A stretch of DNA of 64,000 bases, from positions 3,038,001 through 3,102,000 of the forward strand of contig JAVHJL010000001.1 in the NCBI GenBank assembly GCA_036971715.1. Reading direction: 5' to 3'. A model generated the notes under the pieces. The model was not told where the DNA came from. It ran no database searches and saw only the letters and a program-made list of their open reading frames with translations. Numbering within the stretch: the stretch's first letter is position 1; every line of letters begins with the position of its first letter. This DNA comes from Arthrobotrys musiformis (taxonomy: Eukaryota > Ascomycota > Orbiliomycetes > Orbiliales > Orbiliaceae). This document shows positions 23,306 through 36,620 of this stretch, piece after piece. Position numbers and translations under genes: made by a program.

Positions 23306-24327
23306 ATGGCTTTTACTCGTCCATGCAAAATTCAAATCCCTCTTTGTCACCTCCCTGCTGGTGAAGGGTTGCTTCCGGCGGTCGAAGAAGGCTCTCACAT
23401 CGACAAAATTCGCGAGGCCATTTCCAATAAGAAGTCGGGCAAGTCAATGTACTCTCTCCTCGCTTCCATGGGGGAGTCCACTATCACCGTTCAGCTTCGC
23501 CAGCTAGCCCGCCAATCAGGTGCTGGCAACCTCATCACCACGAATCGATGCTGGAAGGTACTTTTGTCCCCTCCATATATATCGATGTCAAGAAATAGCT
23601 CTCGAGATCTTTTGTCTACGCCCTAAATACTGACCAATAACCCGGAATTTAATAATAATTCATAGAATATTGGCAAGACCATCGTATCTGAGGAACAGCT
23701 ACTCATCCTCTCGGAACATTATCGCCTCCGAGAACATCTTCTTCCTAACCCCAGCAAATGTAAGCGATGGATGAACACTAGCGCTTATACCTCGAAATTA
23801 TTCTTGGTATATGTCGCCGGTTACCTACGTTGTATTGGTCAGGGTGCCTCGTCGGCCTGGATACGATCCACCATTATTGTCGTTATCAATGGGATGATCG
23901 ACGAATGCCTCCGCAAGAGGATCCAAATAGGGATCCCAAAGCTCGTCCAGGAGTACCCAATTAGCCCTGTACTTTCGGGTAGGAGCAGCACTTGGGTATG
24001 CACCACTCTCATAAAATCTACTATCGTTTGAGCAATAAGGAGATGGCTGACGGTAAAACATAGAAGCCACTTGCCGGTCCAAATAGTCTCGGCAAAAGTT
24101 CGTCTCTCGAGGAAGTTGTTGATTCTCTGACTTTGGACGAACTCTTGGAGATTGGGTGGAAATACAAAAGGTCGATCATCGAAATGTCAGATCGATTACT
24201 TTGGCATGTCGTATTGTTCACCGACGGTATGAAACCTATCTCCGTCGTTCGAGAATGTCTTGGAGAAGCAAATGTTGAAGCCACTAAAGCAGCCGCGGAG
24301 GCTTACTGTAAGCTTTTTCTTACATGA
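23306..24327 (+). CDS. Small orphan protein, four-exon model
   Basis: I do not recognise this protein. Exon 1 (23306-23557) gives MAFTRPCKIQIPLCHLPAGE and 64 more residues. A GTACTT donor and a CATAG acceptor join it in phase 0 to exon 2 at 23666 (NIGKTIVSEEQLLILSEHYR). From there two readings exist. Reading straight through gives an open frame to 24031. Splicing at AAAT|GTAAGC (23759) to exon 3 (23843-23952) and exon 4 (24064-24327) gives about 239 aa ending in a helical segment (TLDELLEIGWKYKRSIIEMS, VVRECLGEANVEATKAAAEA). The second is favoured because exon 4 looks protein-like and junction phases agree. No membrane segment or catalytic motif is visible. It could also be a decaying gene. 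Confidence 0.5.
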
Positions 24328-24604
24328 TTTTTTTTCTTCTTCTCCCATTTTCTCTCGTCCTAACCGAGGCCTACGAGCGTTTACGTCGGGTTTGATACTA
24401 CTCGGTGTTCTTCCTGCTGTATAGGTTTCGAAGGGAAATTATACTCTATATTAACCTATTCATTCCTCTATTATATCAAAACACGGGAACCGAAACAGGG
24501 AAAACAAAAAATGTATGTATATACAGAACTAGCACTCGCTAATTTATGTAACCAAAACCGCATGTATATCCAAACGCGGAAACTCGTTCTATAACTCAGG
24601 TGGC

Positions 24605-25486
24605 TTAATTCTTTAACTCTTCCTCAGTAGGCCCGAACTGTAAAGTCTTCCCATATCCCAACCAACCGAAAAACTCAATACCGAGGCGTACGATGGTTGG
24701 CATCGGCGGGAATATTTCCTTCTCCTTCTTGCTAAGATGCCTTAACTGATAAGATGTTCCCCAGATCACACCCTGCTGTTTGAGTTCGTCAAAGACAGCC
24801 TTCTCGATCTTTTTGTCGCACTCATGTAGAGCCGTGAGAGGCGTCCGCCTGACGTACAAGCAAGATAAGGTCTCCTCCTTCTGGAGATGGGGGAGCAGGA
24901 CCTCTACCAATCGCTCAGTAGTGGAGGAGATTTCTTCACCCGGCCACGCAGGCGAACCTTCACCACCTTTAATATGTGCTTGTGCAGTCTTAATGTACTC
25001 AAAGTTCTGGTGAAGCAGTTGTTCGATTTCCTCGTGCTCGTGGCTTGACTCCGTAAAGTCCACGTACGGCTTTAGTGCAGGGAAAAATATTTCTTCCTCG
25101 TGGTGATGATGACTGTTGAGTGTTTCAAAGGTCATTTTTGCGTATTCGACGAAAGCGGCACGTTTCGCGGGTTCGACATTTCGGGCTTGACGGGCAACAG
25201 CGCGTAGGCTACGGCGTACGAGGGCGTGAATAGTGAATAATCCGACCAAGGAGGCAGCTAATTATACATAGATCGATCTGATCAGTACGATTTCCCTTAC
25301 AAATAAAACGCATTTGACCTCAGACGAGGTAGGATCTAGGAATTTGAACATACCGAAGGGGTCCTTCATATCAACCGTAGCGGCGCTTAGGTTGTACTTG
25401 TCAATATGTAACGGTTCGACCGGCTCTGGGAATTTGTCGGCATTGAGGTCATTGTATTTAAGCACTTGCTCCTTTGAGGTCGCCAT
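24605..25486 (-). CDS. Hemerythrin-like (HHE) domain protein
   Basis: Exons 25354-25486 and 24605-25257, 261 aa. The domain is a four-helix bundle that binds a non-haem di-iron centre through His and Glu/Asp. Candidate ligands: His55 (LFTIHALVRR), the HHHHEEE cluster at about 94-100, HEHEE near 117-121, and HLQKEE near 168-173, arranged as expected for an HHE fold. There is no signal peptide. Fungal members are poorly studied; roles in iron or oxygen handling are suggested for the family, and the substrate here is unknown. The leading ~45 residues are polar and not part of the bundle. One TGACTAA motif lies about 200 bp upstream (25693-25699), a possible stress element. The start is the only ATG in frame before the conserved part. 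Confidence 0.88.
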
Positions 25487-28457
25487 GATGTGGAGGTATC
25501 AAGATTGAATAAATGAATAAAGTTGTATGAGAATCCTATATGAAATCGATCTTAATATATACTTATTGGCCGTGATGTGATTGATATCTATATCAATATA
25601 TAAAGAGTTTGGTTTTGAATGTGGTTTGATTCCGGGTGCGAATTATCAGTTCTGGAAGACAAAGCGCTACTACAGATTTTATAGCAATATTTTGACTAAA
25701 AAATCCAAGCCCGTTTAAGCTTCGATATCAAGACACTTGTCCATGGAACGGGTCAATCACGGTATTCACGGTGTCTCACAAAGAGAGGTGTAGTACAGCC
25801 ATCTAAAAGTTGTTCCCCAAGAAATTGCCCGTTTCGGCATTTTATGTGCGTGCGTACGTGTGTGTCGCTGTTCGACCCAGGTCAGTCTATATTGGGGTAA
25901 AGTTTCCCAGTTTATGCCTAGGGCTGAGAGGCGGATTCGTACGGAATATGTAAGCTGACTTGTGTACTAATCAAATTAGGGGAACGAGACCTTCAGCCTA
26001 TGAGGAGAGCTCAATTACCTTTGTCATAACGTGTGTGGACCGATCGATACCGAGGTTTGGGAATTAACTGGGTTGGATTACCATACTTAGTCGGGTTTCT
26101 TCATCCCGTTGGCATCGCCGCTTTGAATTTCAAATAGTAAGATGTGGAGATTGCGAAATTTATATACTAGCTGCGCAACACTACGCGAATTCGAAGCCCC
26201 TTAGGCCGGCCTATAGCTACGCACTCGTAACTTCTATCGTGCATCTTCTGGCTTCTAAGACATCTTAGGACGGGTAGCGGCCATTGTGAGCCTGTCGTTG
26301 CACAAGGCTCGAAACAGGCGTCTTCCATGCAGATCCCCAGCTGGCTTGTACCACCTTAAATCATGTGTTGTCGCGTTGATGTGTTGGGAGGCTAGCCTCA
26401 TAAGGTAATCGACTAAAACCACCTGACTTGGACATCTCCACTCAACTTAGGCTGTCCCTCGCAGCCTCCCCATTCTCCACGCCGAGTCTAGAATATCCTA
26501 GCCAGCATGTTTTCACTTCTCTTCTAACAAACACAAAATTTCCCTTTTGCGTCGCCAATCCTCCAAAGTTGGCCTTCGTCTGTCTAAAATCTGCATGTCA
26601 CCGGAAACTAACTGTCTTTCTCGTTAACATCTGTCAAGCTTATTTTTGTGCACGAATTTTAACCTTATTTCGATGTCATTCCTATTCAAAACTCGTGTGT
26701 CTTTTTCAACGTCACAACACTTCTTACTTCAAACCTTACTTCGTCGCTATGTGTTTCTAATTTCTCGGATTGAGTGGCCTTTTCTTCTTTAGTAACTTGG
26801 CCCTCTTTTTTTTTTTTCTTTCGTTTTGTATCCCGGCCTACTCAAGTAGGTAACAACATTCGAGGTAACCCCCCTGATACTCTACGCTCTTCGCATCAAG
26901 AGTTACATAATGCTCTCGTAAGCCAAAGTTGGATAACGTAGGAAACTGTAGCATACAACTGCCTCACTTGATTGAGCCCCAATATGGAAGTGATGCATAT
27001 GCCTTAAGAGAGAGGGTTCTGGCATGCAAGTGAAGAGCATCGTGGTCCTTTACCTGTTGGATTCAACACTCTGTCCTCAAGCATGTACTTCGCTTCGGAG
27101 CTAGCCTTAGATGAGATCAATTCATCCATTCCTGTTATCGGCGGGCCCTGTGTGTATATCCCGAATTCGAGCGAGATCATGGGCTCCGGGAGGATATATA
27201 TAAAGTCCCTCTAGGGTCACCCCTTGGAGGTATCCCCTGGAATAATGCTACAGGGTATACCGGTATTATTCATGAATATATATAAATGAATAGAGCAATC
27301 ATTCGCCTTCCTCTGAAATGCAACAAATATCACATCTGTGCAATTGTGATACCTTCGAAGGCCTCCTTTGAAAGGATCACATTCTGAAACGCAGGGTGGG
27401 CGAAGAGAGTGGTCATTCGAAAAATGTAGAGTAGTTATAGGAGTCCTCTGATGATAAAATTGGCCATGTGCCTTAAATCTCCTCACTCCATTTCTTCCAT
27501 GGTTTGCATAAGGCAATCAACTGGGGAAAAAAAGAGGAATGCTGTCGGGATCTACTAGCTGCCGAAAGTTGCAAAAGTTACAGGTTCTTCCCACAACAGC
27601 AACCGGAAAACAAGTGGATATAGAGACTCGGAGGCCATAGGAATGCAAGGTTGCACAGACCGATAGAGACAAGAGTTTGTGTTTTCTACACAGGAGGATC
27701 GTGCCTCGGCCTTTGAGGCTGGTAATTAGCTGATGGACCAGTTAGGCAGGCGGCTCAGGCAGCCCACCATTTTTATCAAGGGAACCAATAATATACTAAT
27801 AACCTCCCACCTATCCCTCCAACATGCATTTTATAAAATCCCAAGGTCTTGTTTCTGGCAAGGTTTGTTATAAAACTCTTTCTTTTAGCGGCCTAGTAAG
27901 AATCAAATAAAATTATGAGATCCCCGCCACTTCGGACGGCGTACAGATAATGGTCTATATGTGTACACGGGCTTTTATTTAATGTCTTAAATGTAAAATT
28001 TAGTAGAAGTATAGGCGGGCTGAAACGATGAACTGTCTGAATTTCGTAAGCCAATGTTGTCTTTCCTTTCCAAGTTTGCCCCGCCTTGCTTTATTGTTGC
28101 ATGCCTGTTGTCGACTTTTTTCGATCGAGATCTTGTTTTTGAATGACACAGATATCACATTTTCCCCACTCGCACGAAGACAGGATAGTTTTATTACAAC
28201 ATCTCAAGTGACTATTACGCCGTATTAATATGACAGGTAACAGTTATTGGGTAGAGATAAAGTAGATTGATGTTCGATTTCTGCACATGCGTAGTTTGCC
28301 CGAACTAAAAAGACTCGCATGAAGACCATCTATTTTTTATTTTTTATTTTTATTTTCAGCGTTGAGAGTGGTTGAAAGAAAGCCCATATGCTAGCCCATA
28401 TGCTAGTCATTCCATTGTTAGCCGAAATATCAATTTTCTCCCTAAGCAGGAAAAACG

Positions 28458-28493
<36 letters not shown>
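28458..28493. repeat. 36-nt poly-A run
   Basis: The longest homopolymer in the window, preceded by AAAAACG. It could be the tail of an old retroposed sequence, but no coding remnant or flanking duplication is visible. Confidence 0.9.
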
Positions 28494-28497
<4 letters not shown>

Positions 28498-29306
28498 TCG
28501 ATTAAAATGTGATAGAACTTTCGGAGTTGACTCACAAAATATTAAAGCTTGTCTTTAAAATTCGACCCATTTTAACGAATTATTAGCTACGTAGCACTGC
28601 GTTAAATAGAGAGGATCAAGGGTATGGGGTATGCAGCTAGAGTGGCTCTGCATGCTAGCGCTCCCTCGTGAAATGTGAAGGGGGAGGGCCAACGAATGCA
28701 TACAGGCCGGTGAGGGGCGGTTTTAGACGATCGCGAACATCGGGGCGCATGTGCATGCATTCAAATACCGGTGTAAGGGTACTGGACTTGGCTTGGTCGG
28801 AGGACAAGGTCTGGGGTGTTAGATATCAAAAGACAACAACAGGTCAATTTGCAACTAGCAACTTTGCAATTTTGTCTATATATAAATTCGACAAATGAGA
28901 GGGTGCAACAGGTTGCGATTTCGATCTCGCGCATCTAACTTGTGATGAGGGTATTCTCATCAGAAGGCAAAGTGATATTCTTGAGTGGGGGACTTTGAAT
29001 TCAACCAAAATCGATCGAGTAACTGTAGGTAAGGTATGTAGAATACTTTCCCTGATCGAAGAAAAAACAAAATAATATGCTAACAATAATCGAGCAAGAT
29101 GGGACTTATACTTATATATGATTACCGTTTGGTCGAATGTCCCGCAAACGGAAGATTTATTACGAGTCGTACGGTTAGAGTATTTATTAGAGCCATGCAT
29201 GGTAGAGAAAGTAGTGGGGATGAATCTACAAGGGCCTTGATTTGGCCCTTGCGTCGTCGGGTGCAAGTCTACGAACATGTCACTTTGCATTCCACGGCAC
29301 CTCCTC

Positions 29307-29359
29307 GGAAGGAAGGAAGGAAGGAAGGAAGGAAGGAAGGAAGGGAAGGGAAGGGAAGG
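29307..29359. repeat. GGAA / GGGAA microsatellite
   Basis: About nine GGAA copies passing into GGGAA copies; an all-purine strand about 50 nt long, about 350 bp downstream (3') of the AT-hook-like gene. Confidence 0.9.
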
Positions 29360-29708
29360 CAGAACTAACTGCACAATTTACTAGGTGATGAACTTCAAGA
29401 ATTATCATTTGTAGGCACCATCGGGAGTTATTGGGCAAAGGTTCAACCCTTTTCGCTCCACGAAAGATGCACATTATGATAAAAGAAAGGCCCAGCAAGG
29501 GTATGCTCTCAAATAAACACCAGGAATATAAATACAGAAAAGGTTTAAGCGCTAGAAAGGGATCGCAGCTGAAAAACCAAAAGAAAAACTCGCTAATATG
29601 CAGGATTTGAAGGTCAAGCCGTATTACATGAAAAGAATGATAAAAGCCAATACCCCAGAAGTTTATGACCATGGTAAATGTACTATACTAGAATGTAAAA
29701 ATGAAAGA

Positions 29709-31888
29709 TTAAAGACATGCAGGTTTCACGGGGCCCACATAGTCGTCCTCGGCAATATGGCCGGTGATGGTTAATAGTTCCTTGATCATTCCCTGATCCC
29801 CACTACAACGTTTGTTGATAAATTCTTCGAGCTTGAGTCTCTCTATACCTTTCTGCTGCCGGTATCTCTGAATGACCGCCCGGAGGCGCTCATTCTCTTC
29901 TTGGAATGGCGATTTGCTAGGCATGGCGTAGCTGGGCTCCCGTTTTACCCTGGGCTTTCCCGATGTGCCATTGTAGTAAGAACTGTGTTTTTCGAGCATC
30001 CGTGCCCGATACTCCTCTATCTGCTCGTCGGTGTCTTCTTCATCTCTTTTTGGGGTCTCGGCCTCGAGAGGCGGCCCAACGGATATATTTGTAATGCTGC
30101 CAGCTCGGCCTTCTCGTATGAGTAGACGATCTGTTTCCGTTGTTAGATCTTGAAATTCCAAAGATCGTTTAAATGAACAGTAAAAGATCTTTGAAGCTTA
30201 CCTCCTCCGGCTGCTGGTGGCTCTGGGGCGGTTCTCAAGATATCTGGAAATTGGGGTCGGGAATTGCTTGGGCTCCCTGCACTTCGCTGGGCTGTGTTTG
30301 TCTCGGTGGGAGGGGGTCCGTTCAAAATATGACTTGTATGCAAAGGAGGAATAGAGGGCAATTTGTTTTCATGGGATCCAGCTCGCCGGTCAAAATCCTG
30401 CTTCCGGGAAAGATCATCCGGCCTATCCCACCGGGGCCTATCCAATTGGAAGTCGGTAAGGCGAGGGAGTTCCCCAAGCCTTGGTAGCGTATGTTGTGAA
30501 GAGGTTGGGTGCTCCCATTTGATTACTGGTTCCCTTCCTTGCTCTTGAGGGACAGGCGAGCGGCGAGGTGCAGGGTCCCGACCACGGGTCTCAAGCTGCT
30601 CGCTATGGAAAGGCGGTGGTTGCCTTAAACTCTCTGAGCTTCTCCTGGCATTAATCGAAGAAAATCCAGCTGGGCCCACAGGCGAGGGTGGGTATCTGGA
30701 AGGGCCAAAATCACCGAGTCCAGGTCTAGAATCTGGAATCTGTACACTAGGGATCCTATCAGGCTCTGCATTTCGAGGTGGCCAAGCGGGATCAGATCCA
30801 TGTCGTGAAGAAGATGGGTCCGAATTGTTCCTGAGGGACGGGAGCGCCGGTGGTGGGTTCCCAGAAGACACTGGAAGGTGATGACGATGTAGAAAAGGGT
30901 TAAAGTTAGCTGTGGGGCTTTGATGGGAAGCCGGCTGAGGCCCAGGAAACGGATTGAAGGCCGGGTATATATAAACAGGTTGAGGTGGAGGACTGTTGCT
31001 GTCTTCCTGCGGGGAGTCTTCAAGAGAGTCTCTTCGCGGGCTAAGCCTTCTTCTCTTGAGGGAACTTGGGGAGTGATAAACGGATTCAGAATCCCTGTAA
31101 CCGTAGATCAATGCATCCTCTTCCATTTGGGCCTTTGTCCTTCTTCTTCGAGGTCGTTTATCTTTAGCCCCAGGAGGTCGACCGTAACGCTTCCGCGAGC
31201 GGCCATCCTCGTCAAGCTCACTACCTTCACTAAAGGGCACAGAGGGACTGTGCTGAAGAGTTGTTGGGTAACTGAAAGGGCGAGGTAGAAACTCTTCTCT
31301 ACGACTTGACATTGCATCAGGGGACGGGAATGGGGACTTTATAGGCTGTGATGCCTGACTACCTCCAGGCTGAAGGAAAGGTGCTGGCCGGTGGTGGTGG
31401 TGATGGTGGAAACTCGGAAAACTATTGCCACCATGGGCAGAGGGAGCCAGGCTTGGGAGATGTCCATTTGAAGCATTTAGCTGTTCACCGACAGCTGACG
31501 ATATATTCGGTAACTTTTGCTGTTTTTCGTCCATTATAGAGGGACTATTTGGTTTCGGTCCTCCACTAATTAATCCAACGGTCATCGAAGAAGATCCTGC
31601 AGTCGAGGGCGTCGTTAAAGTGCTTGACGATGGTATATTTGATATTGAGGGGGGAATGGCAGTTATTAAAGATATAATTGGCTTCTCCGGAGCTGGAGCC
31701 CTATGAATGGTTCTAGGGGATCTGGACGGCGAGCAAGATACTAAAATTTCCGCAGACGGAGCATTTTCTTTCGAACGTTCGCTGTATTGAGAATAAATAT
31801 CATGATCTTTTATAATCCTCGACGATATTGTGTTGTTGGTTGTGCCGTCCGTGTTGGTGTTGGAAATAGCTTCAACCAAAGGGGCCAT
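29709..31888 (-). CDS. AT-hook-like, Pro/Ser-rich orphan with C-terminal coiled coil
   Basis: Exons 30202-31888 and 29709-30148, about 708 aa; the acceptor could be 18 bp further on without changing frame. The start is the first ATG (MAPLVEAISNTN); the frame is open some 66 bp upstream with no ATG, and a CAG acceptor there leaves room for another exon. Features: Ser/Thr/Pro-rich N-terminus, a run of six His (about 161-166), an AT-hook-like basic patch RKRYGRPPGAKDKRPRRRR (about 232-250), a second basic cluster SLKRRRLSPRRDS, a long disordered Pro-rich stretch, and a C-terminal helical segment QEENERLRAVIQRYRQQKG. This suggests a nuclear DNA- or chromatin-associated regulator. I cannot assign it to a named family. 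Serine-proline sites would suit phosphorylation, but this is inference. Confidence 0.72.
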
Positions 31889-32894
31889 AACTGAACTCCC
31901 TCGACAGGAGCAGGGCAGGCAGGATTGTTGATGTTGACAGGCTATTGCGGACACTGTTATATTAGCAACGGTGGCAGAGTCGTAGGAGCAAAAGTCGTCA
32001 GAGCTCGAGACAGATGGATGGACGGGTATTTCGAAAGAAGACAGGAAAGGATATATATATCTATAGAATATATATAAAAACCGAATTTAAAACAAGACGA
32101 AGGAAAAAACCCTGAATGAAGGGAAAAAGGAAAGAAAAAAAGGAAAAAGAAAAGAAAAAGGAAACCCCAAGTGAGAGAAGAAGAAAAGGAATATACGAAG
32201 GAATGGAATAGACGAAGCTCGAGGAACTAAGAGGCGGCGGGGGGAGGGGGCGGTTAATATTTGTATGTCTCCTCCTTCGGTCGATATTATGTAGTAGTCC
32301 TCCAGCTGTCGTTTATACACCAAGTCGAGTTTTAAAAGTGAGATCGAGATTTATAATTTTTATAACGAAAAAAAAAAAAAAAGAACAACTGGGCCTACCT
32401 ACTCTTTATAGAACTAGCAGCTCATCGACCTGAATTGGCTGAGAATTAAAAGGAGGGCTACCAAACGGTTGCAAGCCTGCTAGCTATTTTAATCGGTGTC
32501 TTGGACGGGGAAAGAAATCTGCGTGTCGAGATTTGGGCCCACTATTATAATATAATATCTAGCGGCGGCTCCACTTTTTTGGAAATGAAGAGAAAAAAAG
32601 GTAAAATGAATGGCGAAGTCAAGAACGAAAAACTAGAGGCAATCAATATTGGAATAGTCTAAAATTGATCGAGACGAATTAGATCTTGATGATTAAGAGG
32701 ACGATAATAGCAACAGCAATGTGGTGCCTTGATCGCAGAATATGTTACGGGGCGGCGGATTGTGAAATTAGGTACCAAAACCACAGGCATGGATCCCAAG
32801 GTGCTACCGAGATCTGGTCTGGGAAGTGCCGGCGTGGTCCGTGGGCGGCCCAGACGTTCGGGCGAGCCAGGATAGTGGATGGAGGTCCTTAAAA

Positions 32895-32921
32895 GAACGA
32901 ACGAACGAACGAACGAATGCA
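32895..32921. repeat. GAAC microsatellite
   Basis: Tandem GAAC units, with further broken copies to about 32962. Confidence 0.85.
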
Positions 32922-35900
32922 TGAACGCAAGAACGAAGTAACAAAAAGAACGAACGAACGAAACCACAGACGTGGGCTTTCTTCCCTTCCCTTTTGGCGG
33001 GCCAAAAACAATCTCTTGGGAGGGTGAAAATGGACTTTGCGTACTTGGTACTTTGGGTGTATGAACATACGAACGTATGCTATGTGTATGTGTATGTGTA
33101 TGTATTTTATACCTACTTAGTACTTGTTTTTTCTTTCCTGAATGCAAAAGAGGGTCGGTCTCCTTGTCGGGTTTTCTGTTTTTTGTCGTTTTTCAAAAAA
33201 AAATTCTCTCTGTCCCTTTCTCTCTCGACCCTTTTCTTCTTCCTGCCGGTTCTTGGGCTTCTTCTGTCTGCTGGCAGCCCGTGAATTTTCTTTTTGGATC
33301 GTGGGAGTTTGTCCTTATGTAATACGCAATAATAGCCGTCCTCAAGAATGAGCGTAAAAGAAATCCGTAACGTCGATTGGTAGAGCGCTGTCTGGAAAAC
33401 CGCTCGATCCTGGGCAGTTGAGATGCTGATTCGACTCTTTCCCTTTCTTCCGCCAAATGCTGTAACGTTTTTGTTTAATGTTTAATATCTTCCCCAGACG
33501 CTATACCTCCTTGATGCGGGACTCGACTCTCTCTTTCCTTCCCTCTCTGCAAACTAATCGAAAAGACCGACCTTCGGGGGGGATTAACGATAACGAAATT
33601 GAGGAATAAGAATAAGGGCAGATTGCATGCTCCAATAATAACTGTAGTGCTATGTAATAGTCCCAAAAGTACACCGCTCTCTCTCTCTTTTTTTTTTTTT
33701 TTTTTTTAAACACCCTTCGTTATCGTTTAGATTTAGTGGTGGAAATCGAGCTGTGGAACACTGCCGCTTTGACCCCTTCTTCCCTCAACAGGTCTCTCCT
33801 ATTCTCTCAAAGGCGACGAGAATGTATCTTTTTTGTTTTTTGTTTTTGGCTCTGTGTCAGTCGACAATGAATGCAGTCCGGTTTTTTTTTTTTTTTTGCC
33901 TCTCCTCCGCTAAAATTCCGTTGATGGGACTCCGCTGGGCCGCTTGATGTTTAGTGATACATCGCTCCTCCTGAGGTCCTCCTAAAATTTAAGTTGTAAT
34001 CCGACCTTTTCGACGACCTAGCCTTTTGCAGGATTCACACCGTTGCGAAACGAAAGATAAGAGGGTCCAAGGCTTGTGGTATCATCTGTCGACTCAAATT
34101 TAAGTAGTAGTACTATAGTATGGAGGCGTCAAGCGAAGGCTAGCTGTCAAACTTTGACTTGACCTTGCAAGGACCTTTGAAAAACGGATCGAAACGAAAG
34201 ACCTCGTGGGGAATGTTCGACGGCTGAAGGGTGAGAATGGAAGCTCTAGAAGAACAAGCCTAACTCTCTTCCTTTCTTTCTTTCTTCCCTCCAACCTAAA
34301 CCATGGAGCGAACGAACGAACTAAAAAAAAAATAATAAAACAAATAAGTAAATAAGTAAATACAAGTTCGTTCTGGATTTCTTCTGTGTCCCCACAGCGG
34401 AAATCGTTCATAAAATGGTCAATAAGAATACTATATTTGCAAAAAAGAGGGACGGGATTTCAGTCCGTGTCTACTTAGGATCCGGGACTTTGTGCCCACG
34501 AGAGCAAGGACCCACTTTTCCAATCGGTTGAAACTCTGGATTCTAAATAGCCTAATGCCTGAACCAGAATTGAGTTTTCTGGCGCACAGTCCTCGTTCGG
34601 TCCTCGAAGTGGTGCAGGCGGGGAACCATTTTGTGCAAAGCGGAATTAAGTAAGTACATTCTTAATTAATTCATCCACGTAATGAATATTCAGCTCACCA
34701 TCGCGGAGTATCGTCGAGGTGCACCTTTTGGCGGTGTGATTCGACTCTTACTACTCGATCGATATCTACACGGCCGTCGGCTTCGTGATATCCTCGCCAC
34801 GCTGCTCAAGTTACTACATATTTATTCCATGCTCGACACGTGGATTTGTAAAAAAGATTCACATACTTTGACACAAAGTTATATACCTACCCGTGCCAAG
34901 TGAGGCCGGTTTTTGACCATGCAACTAGCGAGCCGTTGTTTTAAAACCTTGTGCCCGGATACACCATATTGTTCCCTTTTCCGTTAAAAACTTGTAAAAA
35001 CGATTTTAAATACAATTGTAAATTTGTGTTAAAAATGACTGGAAAGGTAGGGCAGCAGTTTGACCCTGTCCACTGTCAGGATTCTCACCACACGGAAGAA
35101 TTGGTGTCAGGGTCCCATGCATTGGCTTGTCCGGCGGCATAGTTTGATTGGACAGGCTAGAGGGAAGAGTTCCCACTGGGGTCGTCGACTCCTGAGAATG
35201 GAGCCGTCTGAACTGCCAGGATAATATTCTTCGCCCTCTGTTAACGATAGAGCTATGCATAAATCATTATTACCGAACTCAAAAGGCAGGTATCTCGGAC
35301 GAAAATGGTTTCTAGAATGCATTTATTGCTCGTTGATACCCTTTGGGGTCTCAGGTAGTTGTATCGCCGGTTTTCAATAGAGCAGCGAGAAGCCGATGCA
35401 TTGGCTGAGACACTTCTATCAAATCAAGAAACACATATGCGAGCGATATCTTTCCGTCCAGCTAGTCGTTCACATTATAACGTAATCAACATTAGGCTAC
35501 GAAACATCCGTGACCGGCGGGCATAACTAATTGATAGCCGCTTATAGGTACATTTGTGTAGGTACTTACGTCTAACAATAATATTCGATCGTGCGAGGGA
35601 AATTAGCACTGTATAAAAAAAATTATACTTTCACCATTAAAACCCACCAAATGGCGGCAGGAAAACTACGACCTTTTTGGACAGTGAACCAGATGCCCAG
35701 AAAGCTCTTGATGGATTGTGAAGCATCATCAAAAGCAGTGACGGAATATTCCAGGTCAATAATAATTAATATCTGAGTCAGCTAGCTAGTACAGTTAGCG
35801 AAACCATATTGAGATTACAGTGTCCCGTTTGCCGGCTGCCATGGCGGCCTCAACCAAGTTACTCCGAAAGCCACGATATACTACCCTGTTCACCCTATCG

Positions 35901-36588
35901 TTTTGTTACATACATACACGCAACAGTACTACGATATCTTCCTAAGGGGTCCTAAGATGTCTTTATTTCGGAGCCCGGGCGAGCTAGATAACTGGGGCTG
36001 ATGCATTGTTTTTCAGGACGCGAGCTCAGGAACCCGGGTATGCTTTGGATATTAATATTTACCACGAGGCGAGGTCAAGTCCGGTAACATCTCCGTGGCT
36101 CATAGAGGCATAATCCACCGCCTAAATATAAAGGTACTCAATTCCAGAAGCAATGCGGCAGGTTCATTTTAACTGGTCAGTTATAAAGCCACCTACCCTC
36201 AACCCACGGAAACACTCAGGATCATCTTGAACTTATAAGTCGTAGATTTTCGGATGGTTTATAACTTCAGTGGGTCAACAGGATCATCGGACGAAATTGT
36301 CCGTCGTATAAGCGAAATGTCCTTTTTCTGAGACTGCACCGATGCTGACCCGTACCTGGAATTTTATAATATCTGCCATCAGCGCTGTAGCGGAGACTCT
36401 CGGACATGTGAAGTTTTAACCCGATCACGAGATTTTAAAGTGAGCAATCCGACTTTTTAAACGCAGGATGTACGTAACTATCCTATGGGAGTGTTTTAAT
36501 CTATGTTTATTTTTTAAATCAGCCTGATGGCAATGTGAGGGCAAGTCATGGCAGAGCCACGGTAGAGGGTTCCACAGCTGGGGCTGGG

Positions 36589-36592
<4 letters not shown>

Positions 36593-36620
<28 letters not shown>
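36593..36620. repeat. 28-nt poly-T run
   Basis: Uninterrupted T run between a G-rich stretch and GAAGGCTTCC. No element body is recognised. Confidence 0.9.

Larger units (their letters stand above)
25487..29708. other. 4.2-kb gene-free interval
   Basis: The left end contains the promoter of the hemerythrin-like gene. The rest shows no supported gene. Repeats: a 12-bp direct duplication AGCCCATATGCT (28382-28405), a 36-A run (28458-28493) and a GGAA/GGGAA tract (29307-29359). A 176-codon minus-strand frame at 28844-29374 begins in the GGAA tract and has no family features. Confidence 0.55.

Noticed and set aside
23825..24284. Minus-strand frames over the small orphan
   Set aside because: They are antisense to the better-supported plus-strand exons and lack family features.
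28844..29374. 176-codon minus-strand frame
   Set aside because: Its N-terminal part is a translation of the GGAA microsatellite (LPSFLPSFLPS type) and the rest matches nothing recognisable.
33365..33420. tRNA-like words (ATTGGTAGAGCGC and CGCTCGATCC)
   Set aside because: No acceptor-stem pairing and no anticodon arm could be built around the A-box-like and B-box-like words.
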